From positions 1-64,000 of the forward strand of contig JAJEAG010000027.1 of assembly GCA_022824265.1 (NCBI GenBank): DNA of 64,000 bases, written 5' to 3'. Position numbers and translations under genes: made by a program. The notes beneath the pieces were generated by a model that did not search any database, was not told where the DNA came from, and saw only the letters and a program-made list of their open reading frames with translations. Shown in pieces: positions 1-9,434 of the stretch. Source of the stretch: Candidatus Poribacteria bacterium (lineage in GTDB: Bacteria; Poribacteria; WGA-4E; WGA-3G). Every line of letters begins with the position of its first letter. Position 1 is the first letter of the stretch.

Positions 1-30
1 TTCAAGCGTATTCCACTTGTGTAATTTTTA

Positions 31-234
31 CTATTCTGGTATAATAATACGCACTGAAGTTCGGACAACAAATCGCTTGCGATATTTTGACTTAGGATAA
101 CCAAAATATGTTCTCAATTCTTCCGTTGTCGGAATACCGAATAAGATACTTTTAACATCCTTCGCAACTTTCGATAAGTTTATTTGATCCGACCTTACGT
201 GATTAATGATGTCAAATTCAAATTCATTAGTCAT
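31..234 (-). CDS. small hypothetical protein (67 aa)
   Basis: The product has a charged N-terminal half and a basic C-terminus rich in R and K, with no membrane segment. The ATG at 234 is preceded on the minus strand by AAGGGAAAG, a plausible ribosome binding site, which is the main reason to believe the ORF. I recognise no family. Against it, a strong rightward terminator hairpin lies just upstream at 272-327 and no rightward gene explains that, so the region could instead encode an RNA. A short conserved hypothetical is possible; confidence is low. Confidence 0.35.
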   Translation of the reverse strand: MTNEFEFDIINHVRSDQINLSKVAKDVKSILFGIPTTEELRTYFGYPKSKYRKRFVVRTSVRIIIPE

Positions 235-271
235 TGTATTCTTTCCCTTGCATTGATTATCAATGCTGTAT

Positions 272-327
272 AGCTGATGAGAAATCTTATCTTGTTGTAA
301 TGTATTTTCTCATCAGCTGTTTTTTTT
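272..327 (+). terminator. Rho-independent terminator, rightward
   Basis: A 13-bp perfect stem (272-284 with 306-318, AGCTGATGAGAAA and its complement) closes a 21-nt loop and is followed by G and eight T on the plus strand. The minus strand has no T-run, so termination is rightward. No rightward gene is visible between the window start and this site; it either ends a transcript entering from outside or a small RNA. Confidence 0.6.
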
Positions 328-496
328 ACTGTGATTACCATTTTACTATGTGGTAATTTTATAACAAAAATATGGGTTTTGTCAATTAAAAATCAAGATA
401 AATCATTGCATTCACTTCCTACGACATGCTATACTCTCCAGCAAGATCGATCCGCAGGAACCCTTCAATAAATAAACCGATAATTTAAATATAACA

Positions 497-670
497 ATAG
501 TTAGATGTCCAAAACTACTCATTGCGTATAATTATACTATTGTTTGGACATTTTTGAAACTGATCGTATAGTATGTTGTGAAAACGCCCCAAATTTAATC
601 AAGTTGGAATTTATACACCTTTCGCTCCGCTGGAGCTAAGGAGATGAGTTGAAACCGATTTCAACTCATA
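497..670. repeat. intergenic palindromic repeats before queF
   Basis: The stretch 235-836 has no gene. It holds an inverted pair ATGTCCAAA (about 502-510) and TTTGGACAT (about 543-551) that resembles the ends of the element at 9435-9702. A palindrome GCTCC-GCT-GGAGC lies at 624-636, and a 10-bp perfect hairpin TGAGTTGAAA/TTTCAACTCA at 645-668. They look like remnants of small mobile or palindromic units. The 670-836 part is AT-rich and contains nothing else I can name. Confidence 0.45.
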
Positions 671-836
671 ATTTATAGTATCATAAAACATTCACATCAT
701 CAAGTACTTGAATTGTTGAACTGTTGCTTTATAGTGAGTGATAAGATATAATATGAAAAAATTACCTCAGAACAGATACCATAATAAAACATTTTTTATG
801 ACAGATAATTATACCCGATGAATTGAAAGGATTAAA

Positions 837-1232
837 ATGAACACATCTTCAAGTTACGACGAATTACAGACTCATGTCCGCGACCTTAAAACTCCTACAA
901 TAGAGACTTGGGAGAATAAATATAACGATAGAAATTATACAATTGAAATTACCAATTTGGAATTTTCTGCTGTCTGTCCAAAAACAGGGTTACCTGATTA
1001 TGCTACAATCTGTATAACTTATATTCCGGATATGCATTGCGTTGAACTCAAGTCTTTAAAGGAGTATTTTGTATTCTTTAGAGATGTTGGGATCTTTCAT
1101 GAACATGTTGTCAATAAAGTCCTTGAGGATTTTGTGAATGCATGTCAACCGAGATCTGCGGAAGTAACCGGTGATTTCAACATTCGCGGTGGAATGAAGA
1201 CGGTCGTCAGTGCAAGTTATAAGAGAGAATAA
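837..1232 (+). CDS. queF: NADPH-dependent preQ0 reductase QueF (type I)
   Basis: Reduces the nitrile of 7-cyano-7-deazaguanine to preQ1 in queuosine synthesis, in the cytoplasm. The 131-aa length fits the short, single-domain YkvM-like type. The catalytic cysteine is in the motif VCPKTGLPDY (residues about 46-55), with the family's Asp just after it. The QueF signature ELKSLKEY lies at about residue 71, and the glutamate and histidine of the FHEH segment follow. The start is supported by GAAAGG upstream. No other queuosine gene is nearby and I see no preQ1 riboswitch upstream. The downstream gene is convergent. Confidence 0.93.
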   Translation: MNTSSSYDELQTHVRDLKTPTIETWENKYNDRNYTIEITNLEFSAVCPKTGLPDYATICITYIPDMHCVELKSLKEYFVFFRDVGIFHEHVVNKVLEDFVNACQPRSAEVTGDFNIRGGMKTVVSASYKRE

Positions 1233-1266
1233 AGCAAGCACAAACTGAATTCTAATCGAATTTAAT

Positions 1267-2295
1267 TTAGAAAATTGGGACTGAACGTCCAATTCGAGCA
1301 GATTCGTAAAGTGCATCAAAAATTTTCGCAACTTTCAACACCTCTTCTGCTGGAACAGGAGAAGGTAAATCCTTTCTTATAGCAGTATGAAACGACTCAA
1401 ACTCACCAGGTAATCCTTTGAGCAATTCTGGCTCATGATTTACCATCTCGTCCTTCTTATCAAGATATATCTGAAGCGGTTCATAAGTTGCCCCTGCTTG
1501 GTCTCCCATGAAAAAAGTTCCACCGATATTTTGAATATGTGATGCCCATGCTGTTTCTAAGGTTACTGTTAATTCACCTTCAAACTTAATAGTTCCCATA
1601 GCAAAATCTTCCACTTCAAAATCCTCTGGGTTCCACTTACCCCAGGGATTGATAACATCAGCTCTATCACCAAATTTCTTGGCAGTCATTCCAAATGCTT
1701 CAATAGGATTAGGACAGCCTATCATCCATAGTAGAACATCAAGAATATGTACACCGATATCAATGAGTGGACCACCACCAGCAATGGCTTTACTTAAAAA
1801 AGAAGGTGATGCTGGGACCCCGCGTCGTCGCATTGCCATAGCACGTGCATAGTATACATCACCAAAAAAACCTTCATCGTGGAGTTTTCTGAGTGTCCGT
1901 GCACCAGCACTGAATCTTGATTGTAACCCGATTTGTAACACTTTCCCACTTGCTTTTTGTGCATCTACCATTGCCTGTCCATCTATGGCGTTTGCTGCAA
2001 TAGGTTTCTCACATATAACATGTTTTCCAGCATTAAGTGCAGCAATAGTCGGTCCAGCATGAAAGTTGTTGGGTGTGCATACACTGACTGCATCCAGTTC
2101 ATCCATCTCAACCATCTTTTCATAATCAGTAAAGACATTCGGTATGTCATGTTTTTTAGCAAAAGCTTTTGCACGCGATTTGTCTATATCACATGCGGCA
2201 ATAATTGAAACATCTTTTACACTATTATGTCCAGGGAGATGTTTTCCTCCTGCGATGCCACCGCAACCAACAATGCCTACTTTTATTTTTTTCAT
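1267..2295 (-). CDS. Gfo/Idh/MocA family oxidoreductase
   Basis: A probable NAD(P)-dependent sugar or polyol dehydrogenase of 342 aa. The N-terminal Rossmann fold starts with KVGIVGCGGIAGGKHLPG, a GxGxxG-type nucleotide site. The family motif CEKPIA (about residue 95) supplies the conserved lysine. The C-terminal half carries the GGGPLIDIGVHILD segment with the substrate-side histidine, as expected for the alpha/beta dimerisation domain. It is followed downstream by nothing co-directional and preceded by a PhyH gene 45 bp away, so the two are probably co-transcribed. The natural substrate cannot be read from sequence. Confidence 0.92.
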   Translation of the reverse strand: MKKIKVGIVGCGGIAGGKHLPGHNSVKDVSIIAACDIDKSRAKAFAKKHDIPNVFTDYEKMVEMDELDAVSVCTPNNFHAGPTIAALNAGKHVICEKPIAANAIDGQAMVDAQKASGKVLQIGLQSRFSAGARTLRKLHDEGFFGDVYYARAMAMRRRGVPASPSFLSKAIAGGGPLIDIGVHILDVLLWMIGCPNPIEAFGMTAKKFGDRADVINPWGKWNPEDFEVEDFAMGTIKFEGELTVTLETAWASHIQNIGGTFFMGDQAGATYEPLQIYLDKKDEMVNHEPELLKGLPGEFESFHTAIRKDLPSPVPAEEVLKVAKIFDALYESARIGRSVPIF

Positions 2296-2340
2296 AATAA
2301 TTCCTTTCGTTAGACATATATGTTTCTATTTCAACAACGA

Positions 2341-3156
2341 CTAAATTGTAACGACTTGTGGTTCTTGTTGTATATTGAGGCTGTGTTCTGCTGCCCATTG
2401 TGCTGCAGCACCACCTCCGCCACCCAGAAATTGTTTGCCAAGGTCATCCACATTTTGAAGCACATCATCGTCAGGTTGCTGTTTGTCATTATAGTATAAT
2501 AGATAACCTTCCGGTTTGAGCCATGCGTAATGATAACCGTAAATAACAAGTTTAGCAGTCTGATCTGTATAATTCTGTCCAGTGGCGTGGTAGATACGGT
2601 TTTCAAAGAAATATGCATCACCTGCACGAAGAAGTGGTTCAGCGTAAGGTTCTATGGGATCAATTTCCCCTTCGGGTATTTCTAATGGTTTTCCCGATAC
2701 ATGACTTTTTGGAACAAATAAAGTTGCCCCTGAGTCTGGTACATGGCAATCGGTTAGACAGTATGCGACCTTAAGTCCGACGCGCGGACAAATTTTGTGT
2801 CCAAGATCTAAATGTAAACCAACGTCTCGGTGCCATCCGCGATTTTCAGGTAACTCTTTTGGCTGTGGGTTTTTGTATAATAGGGCAGTATTCGTAATGT
2901 GTAGATTTGTACCGAGAAGTTGAATGACTAATGGAATTGCTGTTGTCTGTGAAGTCAGTTCTGCAAAGGCAGGTTCCTGCACTAATCCATCTCTAATATG
3001 TACATACTGTGCATCCGTATCCCGTGAATCCACAATACGATCACCTGCTTCTATCAACCGAGTAATCATATCTTCATCAAGTACTGACCGAACAATGAAA
3101 AATCCATTTTCATCAAATTCCTGTCTTTGGGTATCTGTTAACTGGACGAATTCCAT
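2341..3156 (-). CDS. phytanoyl-CoA dioxygenase (PhyH) family protein
   Basis: Fe(II)/2-oxoglutarate-dependent oxygenase family, 271 aa, cytoplasmic. The HxD iron motif is visible in GWHRDVGLH (about residues 107-115). The distal histidine is in YHATGQNY, followed by the basic 2-oxoglutarate region. N-terminal helix DTQRQEFDENGFFIVR is the usual PhyH opening. It lies upstream of an oxidoreductase in the same direction and may act on the same small molecule. A second, diverged PhyH gene is at 54357. The substrate is unknown; these enzymes hydroxylate many different compounds. Confidence 0.88.
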   Translation of the reverse strand: MEFVQLTDTQRQEFDENGFFIVRSVLDEDMITRLIEAGDRIVDSRDTDAQYVHIRDGLVQEPAFAELTSQTTAIPLVIQLLGTNLHITNTALLYKNPQPKELPENRGWHRDVGLHLDLGHKICPRVGLKVAYCLTDCHVPDSGATLFVPKSHVSGKPLEIPEGEIDPIEPYAEPLLRAGDAYFFENRIYHATGQNYTDQTAKLVIYGYHYAWLKPEGYLLYYNDKQQPDDDVLQNVDDLGKQFLGGGGGAAAQWAAEHSLNIQQEPQVVTI

Positions 3157-3385
3157 GAAATATACTCCTTCTCTACTCTAAATGTTATATGATTTGGGTT
3201 GTTTGGATATAGTATCATAAATAGAAATTGATGTCTACAATATAACCATTAACAGAATCAAAAGACTTGCAATAATCAGGTGTGTATAGTATAATCATTT
3301 TAATCTATTTCACAGATTTCATAAGATATTATCCTACAGATTTTCAAATGCTAAGAGGCATTTTACTGCAATCATAATTTAACAG

Positions 3386-4570
3386 ATGAATATACATGAA
3401 TACCAAGCCAAAGAGATATTAGAATCTTTTGGTGTTAAGACATTAATAGGAAATGTCGCAGAAACTCCGGAAGAAGCTGAAACTGTTGCAACTGAAATTA
3501 ATGCTTCAAAATTTGTCGTCAAAGCACAAATTCATGCAGGGGGACGTGGTAAAGGAGGTGGAGTCAAACTTGCAAACTCTGTCTCTGAAGTTAAACAACT
3601 TGCTGAAGATATGATTGGAATGCAGCTTGTGACACCACAGACCGGGGAGGAAGGCAAACTTGTCAGAAAAGTTCTCATTGTAGAAGCAGCGGAAATACAG
3701 AAAGAGTTTTACCTTGCTATTCTACTTGACAGAGAGACTTCACAACTCACGCTAATAGGTAGCGAAGAGGGTGGAATGGATATTGAGGAAGTTGCTGCAA
3801 AAACACCAGAAAAAATTATCAGAACACAGATTCATCCTGCATTTGGTTTAACCGAATTTCAAGCACGCGAATTCGCTTACGAATTAATTACTGATCCTTT
3901 ATACCATCAACTCATACCAAACGCAACTGAGTTAATATTGTCGCTTTACAATGCATTTGTTGAATGTGATTGTTCCTTGATAGAAATAAATCCGCTGACA
4001 ATTATTGGGGAAGGTGACAACTTAGATATAGTTGCACTTGATTCTAAAGTCAACATAGACGACAATTCAATCTGGCGACATTCTGAAATTGCTGAAATGC
4101 GCGACCCTCATGAGGAAGACCCAAGTGAATTAGAGGCAAGTGAATCTGGGTTGAGTTATATCCATCTTGATGGAAATATAGGTTGTATGGTGAATGGTGC
4201 CGGACTTGCAATGGCAACGATGGATATTATTAAGCAAAAAGGAGGAGAACCTGCTAATTTTCTTGATGTTGGTGGTGGAGCATCAGTTGAGGCAGTCGCA
4301 CATGCTTTCCGACTTATTCTTGCTGACGAAAATGTAAAAGCAGTTCTTGTTAATATATTCGGTGGTATCATGAAGTGTGATACGATCGCGACAGGTATCG
4401 TTGAAGCAGCAAAACAGGTCAAACTCAACGTTCCGCTTGTAGTTCGGTTAGAAGGGACAAATGTTGAACTTGGAAAACAGATTATTGCTGAATCTGACTT
4501 GAACCTACAACTTGCAGAAGGACTTTCTGAAGCGGCTGAACTTGCAGTGAAAGCAGCAAACATAGTTTAA
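3386..4570 (+). CDS. sucC: succinyl-CoA ligase beta subunit
   Basis: Beta subunit of the TCA-cycle succinyl-CoA synthetase. The 394-aa length is normal. The N-terminal ATP-grasp domain opens with MNIHEYQAKEILESFGV and has the glycine-rich loop GGRGKGGGVK at about residue 52. The C-terminal CoA-ligase-like domain has GCMVNGAGLAMATMD and NIFGGIMKCD, both highly conserved. Unusually, the alpha subunit gene is not adjacent: sucD lies 7.3 kb downstream at 11868, on the same strand, with unrelated genes between. There is no strong Shine-Dalgarno before the ATG. Confidence 0.96.
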   Translation: MNIHEYQAKEILESFGVKTLIGNVAETPEEAETVATEINASKFVVKAQIHAGGRGKGGGVKLANSVSEVKQLAEDMIGMQLVTPQTGEEGKLVRKVLIVEAAEIQKEFYLAILLDRETSQLTLIGSEEGGMDIEEVAAKTPEKIIRTQIHPAFGLTEFQAREFAYELITDPLYHQLIPNATELILSLYNAFVECDCSLIEINPLTIIGEGDNLDIVALDSKVNIDDNSIWRHSEIAEMRDPHEEDPSELEASESGLSYIHLDGNIGCMVNGAGLAMATMDIIKQKGGEPANFLDVGGGASVEAVAHAFRLILADENVKAVLVNIFGGIMKCDTIATGIVEAAKQVKLNVPLVVRLEGTNVELGKQIIAESDLNLQLAEGLSEAAELAVKAANIV

Positions 4571-4579
4571 AGGACACTC

Positions 4580-5557
4580 TTGAACAAACAAGGCAACACA
4601 CGAACTAGATCTGACCAGATTACTTTACCGCATCAAAGGTTTGACATCGTAGCAAAAGATCCTTTTTATAACTTTCCAGATGATATGCTCAGTTTCCTTA
4701 CGGGTAACAAAGAATTCGAGTTTGTTGAACATGTTGATACCAACTTAACCACTGTTCAAGTTCGTAACATGGACATATTGATTAAGGTGCGACATGATGA
4801 GAAACCTGTATTAGTCCATTGTGAAATCCAGACAGATGATAGTGTCAATCCTAACATGGTTCAGCGTAATGTTGGATATCTCGGTAAATGCTTTGAAAGG
4901 TATGGGTTACCAATTTATTCCTATGTGCTATACCTTAGGTCAACTGCCGGTATAAGAGATCCTGGAGGGTATATCCAAGATATTCCTCGACACCGTTTTA
5001 TTGTTGAGTACCAGGTAATTCGTTTAAATGAAATTGATGGAGAAAGATTTCTTCAGGATAGACAACCAGGTATGATGCCATTTACTCCATTGATGAAATC
5101 CCCTGTGGGTATGTCAAGTATTGAATGGACTACACAATGTGTTGATGTGACGAGGACATTGGCAGTTGACACTTCAACCCGAAATAATCTACTGGTTGAG
5201 TTATGGGTCATGAGTGATTTGAGACATGAACGTCAAGACTTACTACAAACTCTATCGGAGGATATTGTGAATAATTCAACAGTATATGAAATGATTATAG
5301 AACGCGGTGTGGAACGCGGTATGGAACAAGGAATTGAACAAGGTATTGAACAAGGAACAAAAGGTGGAATAATTGAATCTATTTTGGTGCTTCTTGATAA
5401 ACGTTTTGAGATGAATACTACTCCTGTTTTAACACCATTACTTGAAACTATAGACGATTTACAACAAGTCAAACAACTTTTCGAAGAAGCATTAGATGTT
5501 GAACACTTAGAAGATTTCATTCGTTCGGTTCAGAATAAACAAAATGGTGCGAAATAA
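4580..5557 (+). CDS. Rpn/PD-(D/E)XK transposase-like nuclease
   Basis: A 325-aa member of the Rpn (recombination-promoting nuclease) / PD-(D/E)XK family. The nuclease core is seen as MDILIKV followed by VLVHCEIQTDD (about residues 55-75), giving the Asp and E-x-Q residues. A glycine-rich run of EQGIEQGIEQG-type repeats near residue 250 is typical of these proteins. The start is a TTG with AAAGGA five bases upstream, only 9 bp after the sucC stop. The gene sits between sucC and pgk as if inserted; such families are often mobile-element relatives, though no ends are visible here. Confidence 0.8.
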   Translation: MNKQGNTRTRSDQITLPHQRFDIVAKDPFYNFPDDMLSFLTGNKEFEFVEHVDTNLTTVQVRNMDILIKVRHDEKPVLVHCEIQTDDSVNPNMVQRNVGYLGKCFERYGLPIYSYVLYLRSTAGIRDPGGYIQDIPRHRFIVEYQVIRLNEIDGERFLQDRQPGMMPFTPLMKSPVGMSSIEWTTQCVDVTRTLAVDTSTRNNLLVELWVMSDLRHERQDLLQTLSEDIVNNSTVYEMIIERGVERGMEQGIEQGIEQGTKGGIIESILVLLDKRFEMNTTPVLTPLLETIDDLQQVKQLFEEALDVEHLEDFIRSVQNKQNGAK

Positions 5558-5619
5558 TATTGTGTGAAGAATTTTCGACTACACAACAAAATTATAAATA
5601 AGTTTTAACAAATATTAAA

Positions 5620-6810
5620 ATGGAAAAGCTTGAATTAGCAGATATAGAAGTATCGGGAAAACGGGTTCTCGTCCGTGTGGATTTTAATGTCCCATTACAG
5701 GACGGTAAGATTACGGATGAAACCCGCATTACTGCTGCTTTGCCCACTATATTAGACCTTATACACCGAAATGCCAAGATTATCTTAATCACTCACTTAG
5801 GTAGACCAACAGTAGGTTCCGCTGCTGATCGTGAGAAACTTTCAACTGCACCAATTGCTATAGCTTTAAGTCAAAAACTTGGAACACGCGTCTCGCATAT
5901 TAATGATTGTATTGGTGATGATGTCCAAAGTGCTGTGGAATCGTTGGAGAATGGTGAAATACTCCTTTTAGAAAACGTTAGGTTCTATACTGAGGAAACA
6001 AACAACGATCCAGAATTTGCAAAGCAACTTGCCTCAATTGCAGATGTTTATGTCAATGATGCTTTCGGTACAGCACACCGTGCACATGCCTCTACAGAAG
6101 GAATAACACATCACTTGACGACTTGTGTTGCTGGTTCACTCATGGCACGTGAGATACACTATCTTCGCATGACACTTGAAAATCCTTCCCGTCCATACAT
6201 AGCAATCCTCGGTGGTGCAAAGATTTCAGACAAAATTACATTGATTGAGAACCTATTAGGGAAGGTTGACAATCTACTCATCGGTGGAGGCATGGCTTAC
6301 ACGTTCCTTTCTGCGATGGGTGTTTCAATAGGTAATTCACTCGTTGAAACAGAGAAACTTGATGTGGCTTCATCTCTTATTAAGAAAAAAGGATTTTCTG
6401 ATACCGTTCTCCTACCGGCGGATCATGTTGTTGGAGAGTCGTTTGATCCTGAAACAGAATCACAAATAATTGATAGTGTATCTGTTCCTGACGGTTCGCA
6501 AGGATTAGACATTGGTCCCAAAACCGTCGCAGCATTTGGTGAACGAATCGCTTCAGCGAAAACGGTGGTGTGGAACGGACCATTAGGTGTCTATGAGTTT
6601 GAAAAGTTTGCGAAAGGGACAATTGCAGTTGCACAACAGATCGCTGCCTCCGATGCGGTAAGTATCATCGGTGGTGGTGATTGCGTTGCAGCGATACAAC
6701 AAGCAGGTGTCGCGGATAGGATAACACATGTCTCTACTGGCGGCGGTGCATCATTGGAGTTTTTAGAAGGCAAACCTTTACCAGGTATCACAGCATTAAC
6801 TGATAAATAA
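5620..6810 (+). CDS. pgk: phosphoglycerate kinase
   Basis: Transfers phosphate between 1,3-bisphosphoglycerate and ADP in glycolysis. At 396 aa it has the normal length. The N-lobe shows VLVRVDFNVPLQDG and ITHLGRP (3-phosphoglycerate binding). The linker region carries FGTAHRAHAS, and the C-lobe carries AILGGAKISDKI, VWNGPLGVYE and the nucleotide-binding SIIGGGDCVAA and STGGGASLEFLEG. All catalytic landmarks are intact. It is followed by proS after 14 bp, so the two are probably co-transcribed. Confidence 0.97.
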   Translation: MEKLELADIEVSGKRVLVRVDFNVPLQDGKITDETRITAALPTILDLIHRNAKIILITHLGRPTVGSAADREKLSTAPIAIALSQKLGTRVSHINDCIGDDVQSAVESLENGEILLLENVRFYTEETNNDPEFAKQLASIADVYVNDAFGTAHRAHASTEGITHHLTTCVAGSLMAREIHYLRMTLENPSRPYIAILGGAKISDKITLIENLLGKVDNLLIGGGMAYTFLSAMGVSIGNSLVETEKLDVASSLIKKKGFSDTVLLPADHVVGESFDPETESQIIDSVSVPDGSQGLDIGPKTVAAFGERIASAKTVVWNGPLGVYEFEKFAKGTIAVAQQIAASDAVSIIGGGDCVAAIQQAGVADRITHVSTGGGASLEFLEGKPLPGITALTDK

Positions 6811-6824
6811 ATGAAAGCAAAATT

Positions 6825-8261
6825 ATGTTTGATAAAATAACACCTCGTAGTGAAGATTACTCAAAATGGTATACACAGGTCATCCGTCAAGCAGAGATGG
6901 CAGACTATGCACCCGTTCGTGGATGTATGGTGGTACGTCCTTACGGCTACGCACTCTGGGAAAACGTGAAGGAACAACTGGATATCCGCTTCAAAGCAAC
7001 AGGACACCAAAACGCTGCCTTTCCGCTTTTCATTCCGATGAGTTTCATTGAAAAAGAAGCGGAACATGTTGAAGGTTTCAAACCCGAACTCGCAGTCGTA
7101 ACACATGGTGGTGGTAAAAAATTGGAAGAACCGCTTGTTGTGCGTCCGACATCCGAAACAATCATCGGTTATATGTATAGTCAATGGATACAATCCTATC
7201 GTGATCTCCCTGTGCTTATCAATCAATGGGCAAATGTGGTTCGTTGGGAGTTGCGTCCTCGTCTTTTCCTTAGAACAATGGAGTTTTTCTGGCAAGAAGG
7301 ACATACTGCACATGCAACACATGAAGAAGCAGTGGAAGAAACACTCCGCATCCTTGACATCTACACCGATTTTGCAGTCAACGAAGCAGCAATACCGGTT
7401 ATCCCTGGTCGTAAGAGCGATAGTGAAAAGTTTCCCGGTGCCTTAACCTCATACACAATTGAGGCGATGATGGGTGATAAACGCGCGCTTCAAGCAGGCA
7501 CATCACACGACCTTGGACAAAACTTTGCGAAGGTCTTTGATATACAATATCTTGATGCTAACCAGAAACAACAGCACTGTTGGACAACCAGTTGGGGGGT
7601 TAGCACTCGTATGATAGGTGCAATTATCATGACACATGGGGACGACCAAGGATTAGTTCTCCCGCCAAGACTTGCCCCCACACAGCTTGTTATAGTGCCG
7701 ATTATTCCAAAAAATAACGATGAAGCAAGGCAGGTCGTGACGCAAAATGTTGCCGATATCTGTGAAACATTAGGCGATATCAGATACCATGTTGATGACC
7801 GATATGAGTATTCACCCGGATGGCGATTCAATGAATGGGAACTCAAAGGTGTGCCATTGAGAATAGAAATTGGTCCCCGCGATATTGAAAATGAGCAAGT
7901 CGTCTTTGCAAGAAGAGATATTCCGGGTAAGGAAGGTAAATCTTTTATTCCAATTGCCAATGTAGCAGATACAGCAACACAGATGCTTGACACGATTCAG
8001 TCGGATATGCTCAAACGTGCCACAGAATTCCGAGATGCAAACACCTTTGAACCAACAGATTATGATGAATTTAAGGAAATTGTTGAAATCGGGTTTGCAC
8101 GTGCATGGTGGTGCGGAAACGAGGCGTGTGAAGATAAGATCAAAGAAGAGACACAAGCAACTATCCGATGTATACCTATGGAACAACCTGATGGGGATGG
8201 GAAGTGTATTGTCTGCGGCGCACAAGCGGAAGAGATAACTATATTTGCGCGGGCATACTAA
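6825..8261 (+). CDS. proS: prolyl-tRNA synthetase, archaeal/eukaryotic-like short type
   Basis: Charges tRNA-Pro with proline. The 478-aa length, absence of the bacterial editing insertion, and the terminal sequence ending in ARAY mark the type found in archaea, eukaryotes and some bacteria. Class II motif 2 is seen as VVRWELRPRLFLRTMEFFWQEGHTAH split over residues 136-163, and motif 3 around GVSTRMIGAII. The C-terminal domain has four cysteines (WWCGNEAC and GKCIVCG), a likely zinc site. It follows pgk by 14 bp. Confidence 0.95.
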   Translation: MFDKITPRSEDYSKWYTQVIRQAEMADYAPVRGCMVVRPYGYALWENVKEQLDIRFKATGHQNAAFPLFIPMSFIEKEAEHVEGFKPELAVVTHGGGKKLEEPLVVRPTSETIIGYMYSQWIQSYRDLPVLINQWANVVRWELRPRLFLRTMEFFWQEGHTAHATHEEAVEETLRILDIYTDFAVNEAAIPVIPGRKSDSEKFPGALTSYTIEAMMGDKRALQAGTSHDLGQNFAKVFDIQYLDANQKQQHCWTTSWGVSTRMIGAIIMTHGDDQGLVLPPRLAPTQLVIVPIIPKNNDEARQVVTQNVADICETLGDIRYHVDDRYEYSPGWRFNEWELKGVPLRIEIGPRDIENEQVVFARRDIPGKEGKSFIPIANVADTATQMLDTIQSDMLKRATEFRDANTFEPTDYDEFKEIVEIGFARAWWCGNEACEDKIKEETQATIRCIPMEQPDGDGKCIVCGAQAEEITIFARAY

Positions 8262-8352
8262 CATATCACAAGTTACATCCCGAAGAATGACACAATCGTA
8301 TTCTACCTTTTCTGCTGATTTTATGTTAACCCTAAAGAATTTAGGATGTTTC

Positions 8353-8541
8353 ATGAATAATATAAAGTGTTTAGGCAAAGTGGTACTGATTATATTGAGT
8401 GTTGTTTGGGTCGGATGTTCTTTTAGTGGGTGCTCGCATAATACACCATTACTGTTCGCAATGTTGATACTTTTGTGTATTAATACAGTGCTTCTGGCAG
8501 CTTGTTTTACAATTTTACTCATCAATATTTTGAAAAAGTAA
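8353..8541 (+). CDS. small two-helix membrane protein (62 aa)
   Basis: Starts with MNNIKCLGKVVLIILS and has two hydrophobic stretches (about residues 9-24 and 32-58). The ATG at 8353 has TAGGA six bases upstream. An upstream in-frame ATG at 8245 would overlap the end of proS and adds a non-hydrophobic extension, so I prefer 8353. A VGCSFSGC segment after the first helix could resemble a lipobox. No family recognised. Confidence 0.45.
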   Translation: MNNIKCLGKVVLIILSVVWVGCSFSGCSHNTPLLFAMLILLCINTVLLAACFTILLINILKK

Positions 8542-8649
8542 TTTACCGCATAAGTGAATCCTCTGAATTATGGATGGATACTCACCGAAGAGACATAAAA
8601 CTTGAAATGTTCCTTTACCATTTAAAAGTTAGTGTAAGGAGATGAACCC

Positions 8650-9423
8650 ATGTTATACCGTTTGTTTTTGGGATGCTGTATTTTGACACTGGTTATGAGG
8701 GTAATAACTGTAGAAGCCTCTGGTATTATCGTTGTTGATTTTGCTGACCAATGGACAAAGGTTGATGCATTGCGTCAGACATTGGATGAATTCAAAGTTG
8801 AGTATGATGATCTTACAAATGACCTTGAAGGAGGACAGTTACAATTCAAAACAGATGATAAAATCTTCTTAATCGGCAGTATGACTACTAACAATGCTGT
8901 GCTTCACCAAAACCTTGACAAAAATGCACAAGCCATTCAAGATTTCGTTGAAAATGGAGGTATTGTATGGGAACCGACCCAAGCCGATCAGAACGAAGCG
9001 AATGTTGATTGGTTGCCACCTGAATTGAGTTGTGTCCGAAGTGACCGTGATAGCAAAGACTTCAAAATACTTGCTGAAGACCATCCGCTCTTTAACCAAC
9101 CACACCGTATGGATGACAATACGTTCAAAGACTGGGGGTTTCAAAACTGGCCAACAGTTTGGGAAGTCATCGCTTCTCAAAACGGGTTTGATGTGTTAAT
9201 GGAAAGTTTGAACCAACCTGTCATCATGGAAGCAGAATACGGTAAAGGTAAGTTCTTAATGATGGCAATTGCACCTGATAAATACCATATTGCTGGAAAT
9301 GATGACAATACGAAAGATATGGCAGCACTATTCATGGAGAATCTGCTGAACTATGTTGAGGAATTTGCCGATGTCAAAGCACATGGTAAGCTAACTACAA
9401 GTTGGGCATATTTAAAGATGTGA
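8650..9423 (+). CDS. exported ThuA/glutamine-amidotransferase-like protein with W-tail
   Basis: A 257-aa protein with a signal peptide (MLYRLFLGCCILTLVMRV..., cleavage near residue 24). The next part alternates short strands and helices, with SGIIVVDFADQWTK and DFVENGGIVWEP, like the Rossmann-type fold of ThuA or DUF4350 proteins; this fold call is tentative. The last residues are KLTTSWAYLKM, a member of the C-terminal tail shared by several exported proteins in this window. AAGGAG precedes the ATG by seven bases. It stands alone, with an inverted-repeat element downstream. Confidence 0.7.
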   Translation: MLYRLFLGCCILTLVMRVITVEASGIIVVDFADQWTKVDALRQTLDEFKVEYDDLTNDLEGGQLQFKTDDKIFLIGSMTTNNAVLHQNLDKNAQAIQDFVENGGIVWEPTQADQNEANVDWLPPELSCVRSDRDSKDFKILAEDHPLFNQPHRMDDNTFKDWGFQNWPTVWEVIASQNGFDVLMESLNQPVIMEAEYGKGKFLMMAIAPDKYHIAGNDDNTKDMAALFMENLLNYVEEFADVKAHGKLTTSWAYLKM

Positions 9424-9434
9424 TACTAATTGAA

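Noticed and set aside
670-836. preQ1 riboswitch before queF
   Set aside because: The upstream region lacks a C-rich/A-rich H-type pseudoknot pattern, and no terminator is near the start codon.
1056-1331. leftward ORF opposite queF
   Set aside because: It overlaps queF completely on the other strand and lacks an RBS; queF has all its motifs.
6861-7446. long ORFs in other frames inside proS
   Set aside because: They are shadows of the well-conserved proS frame, with no RBS and no domain.
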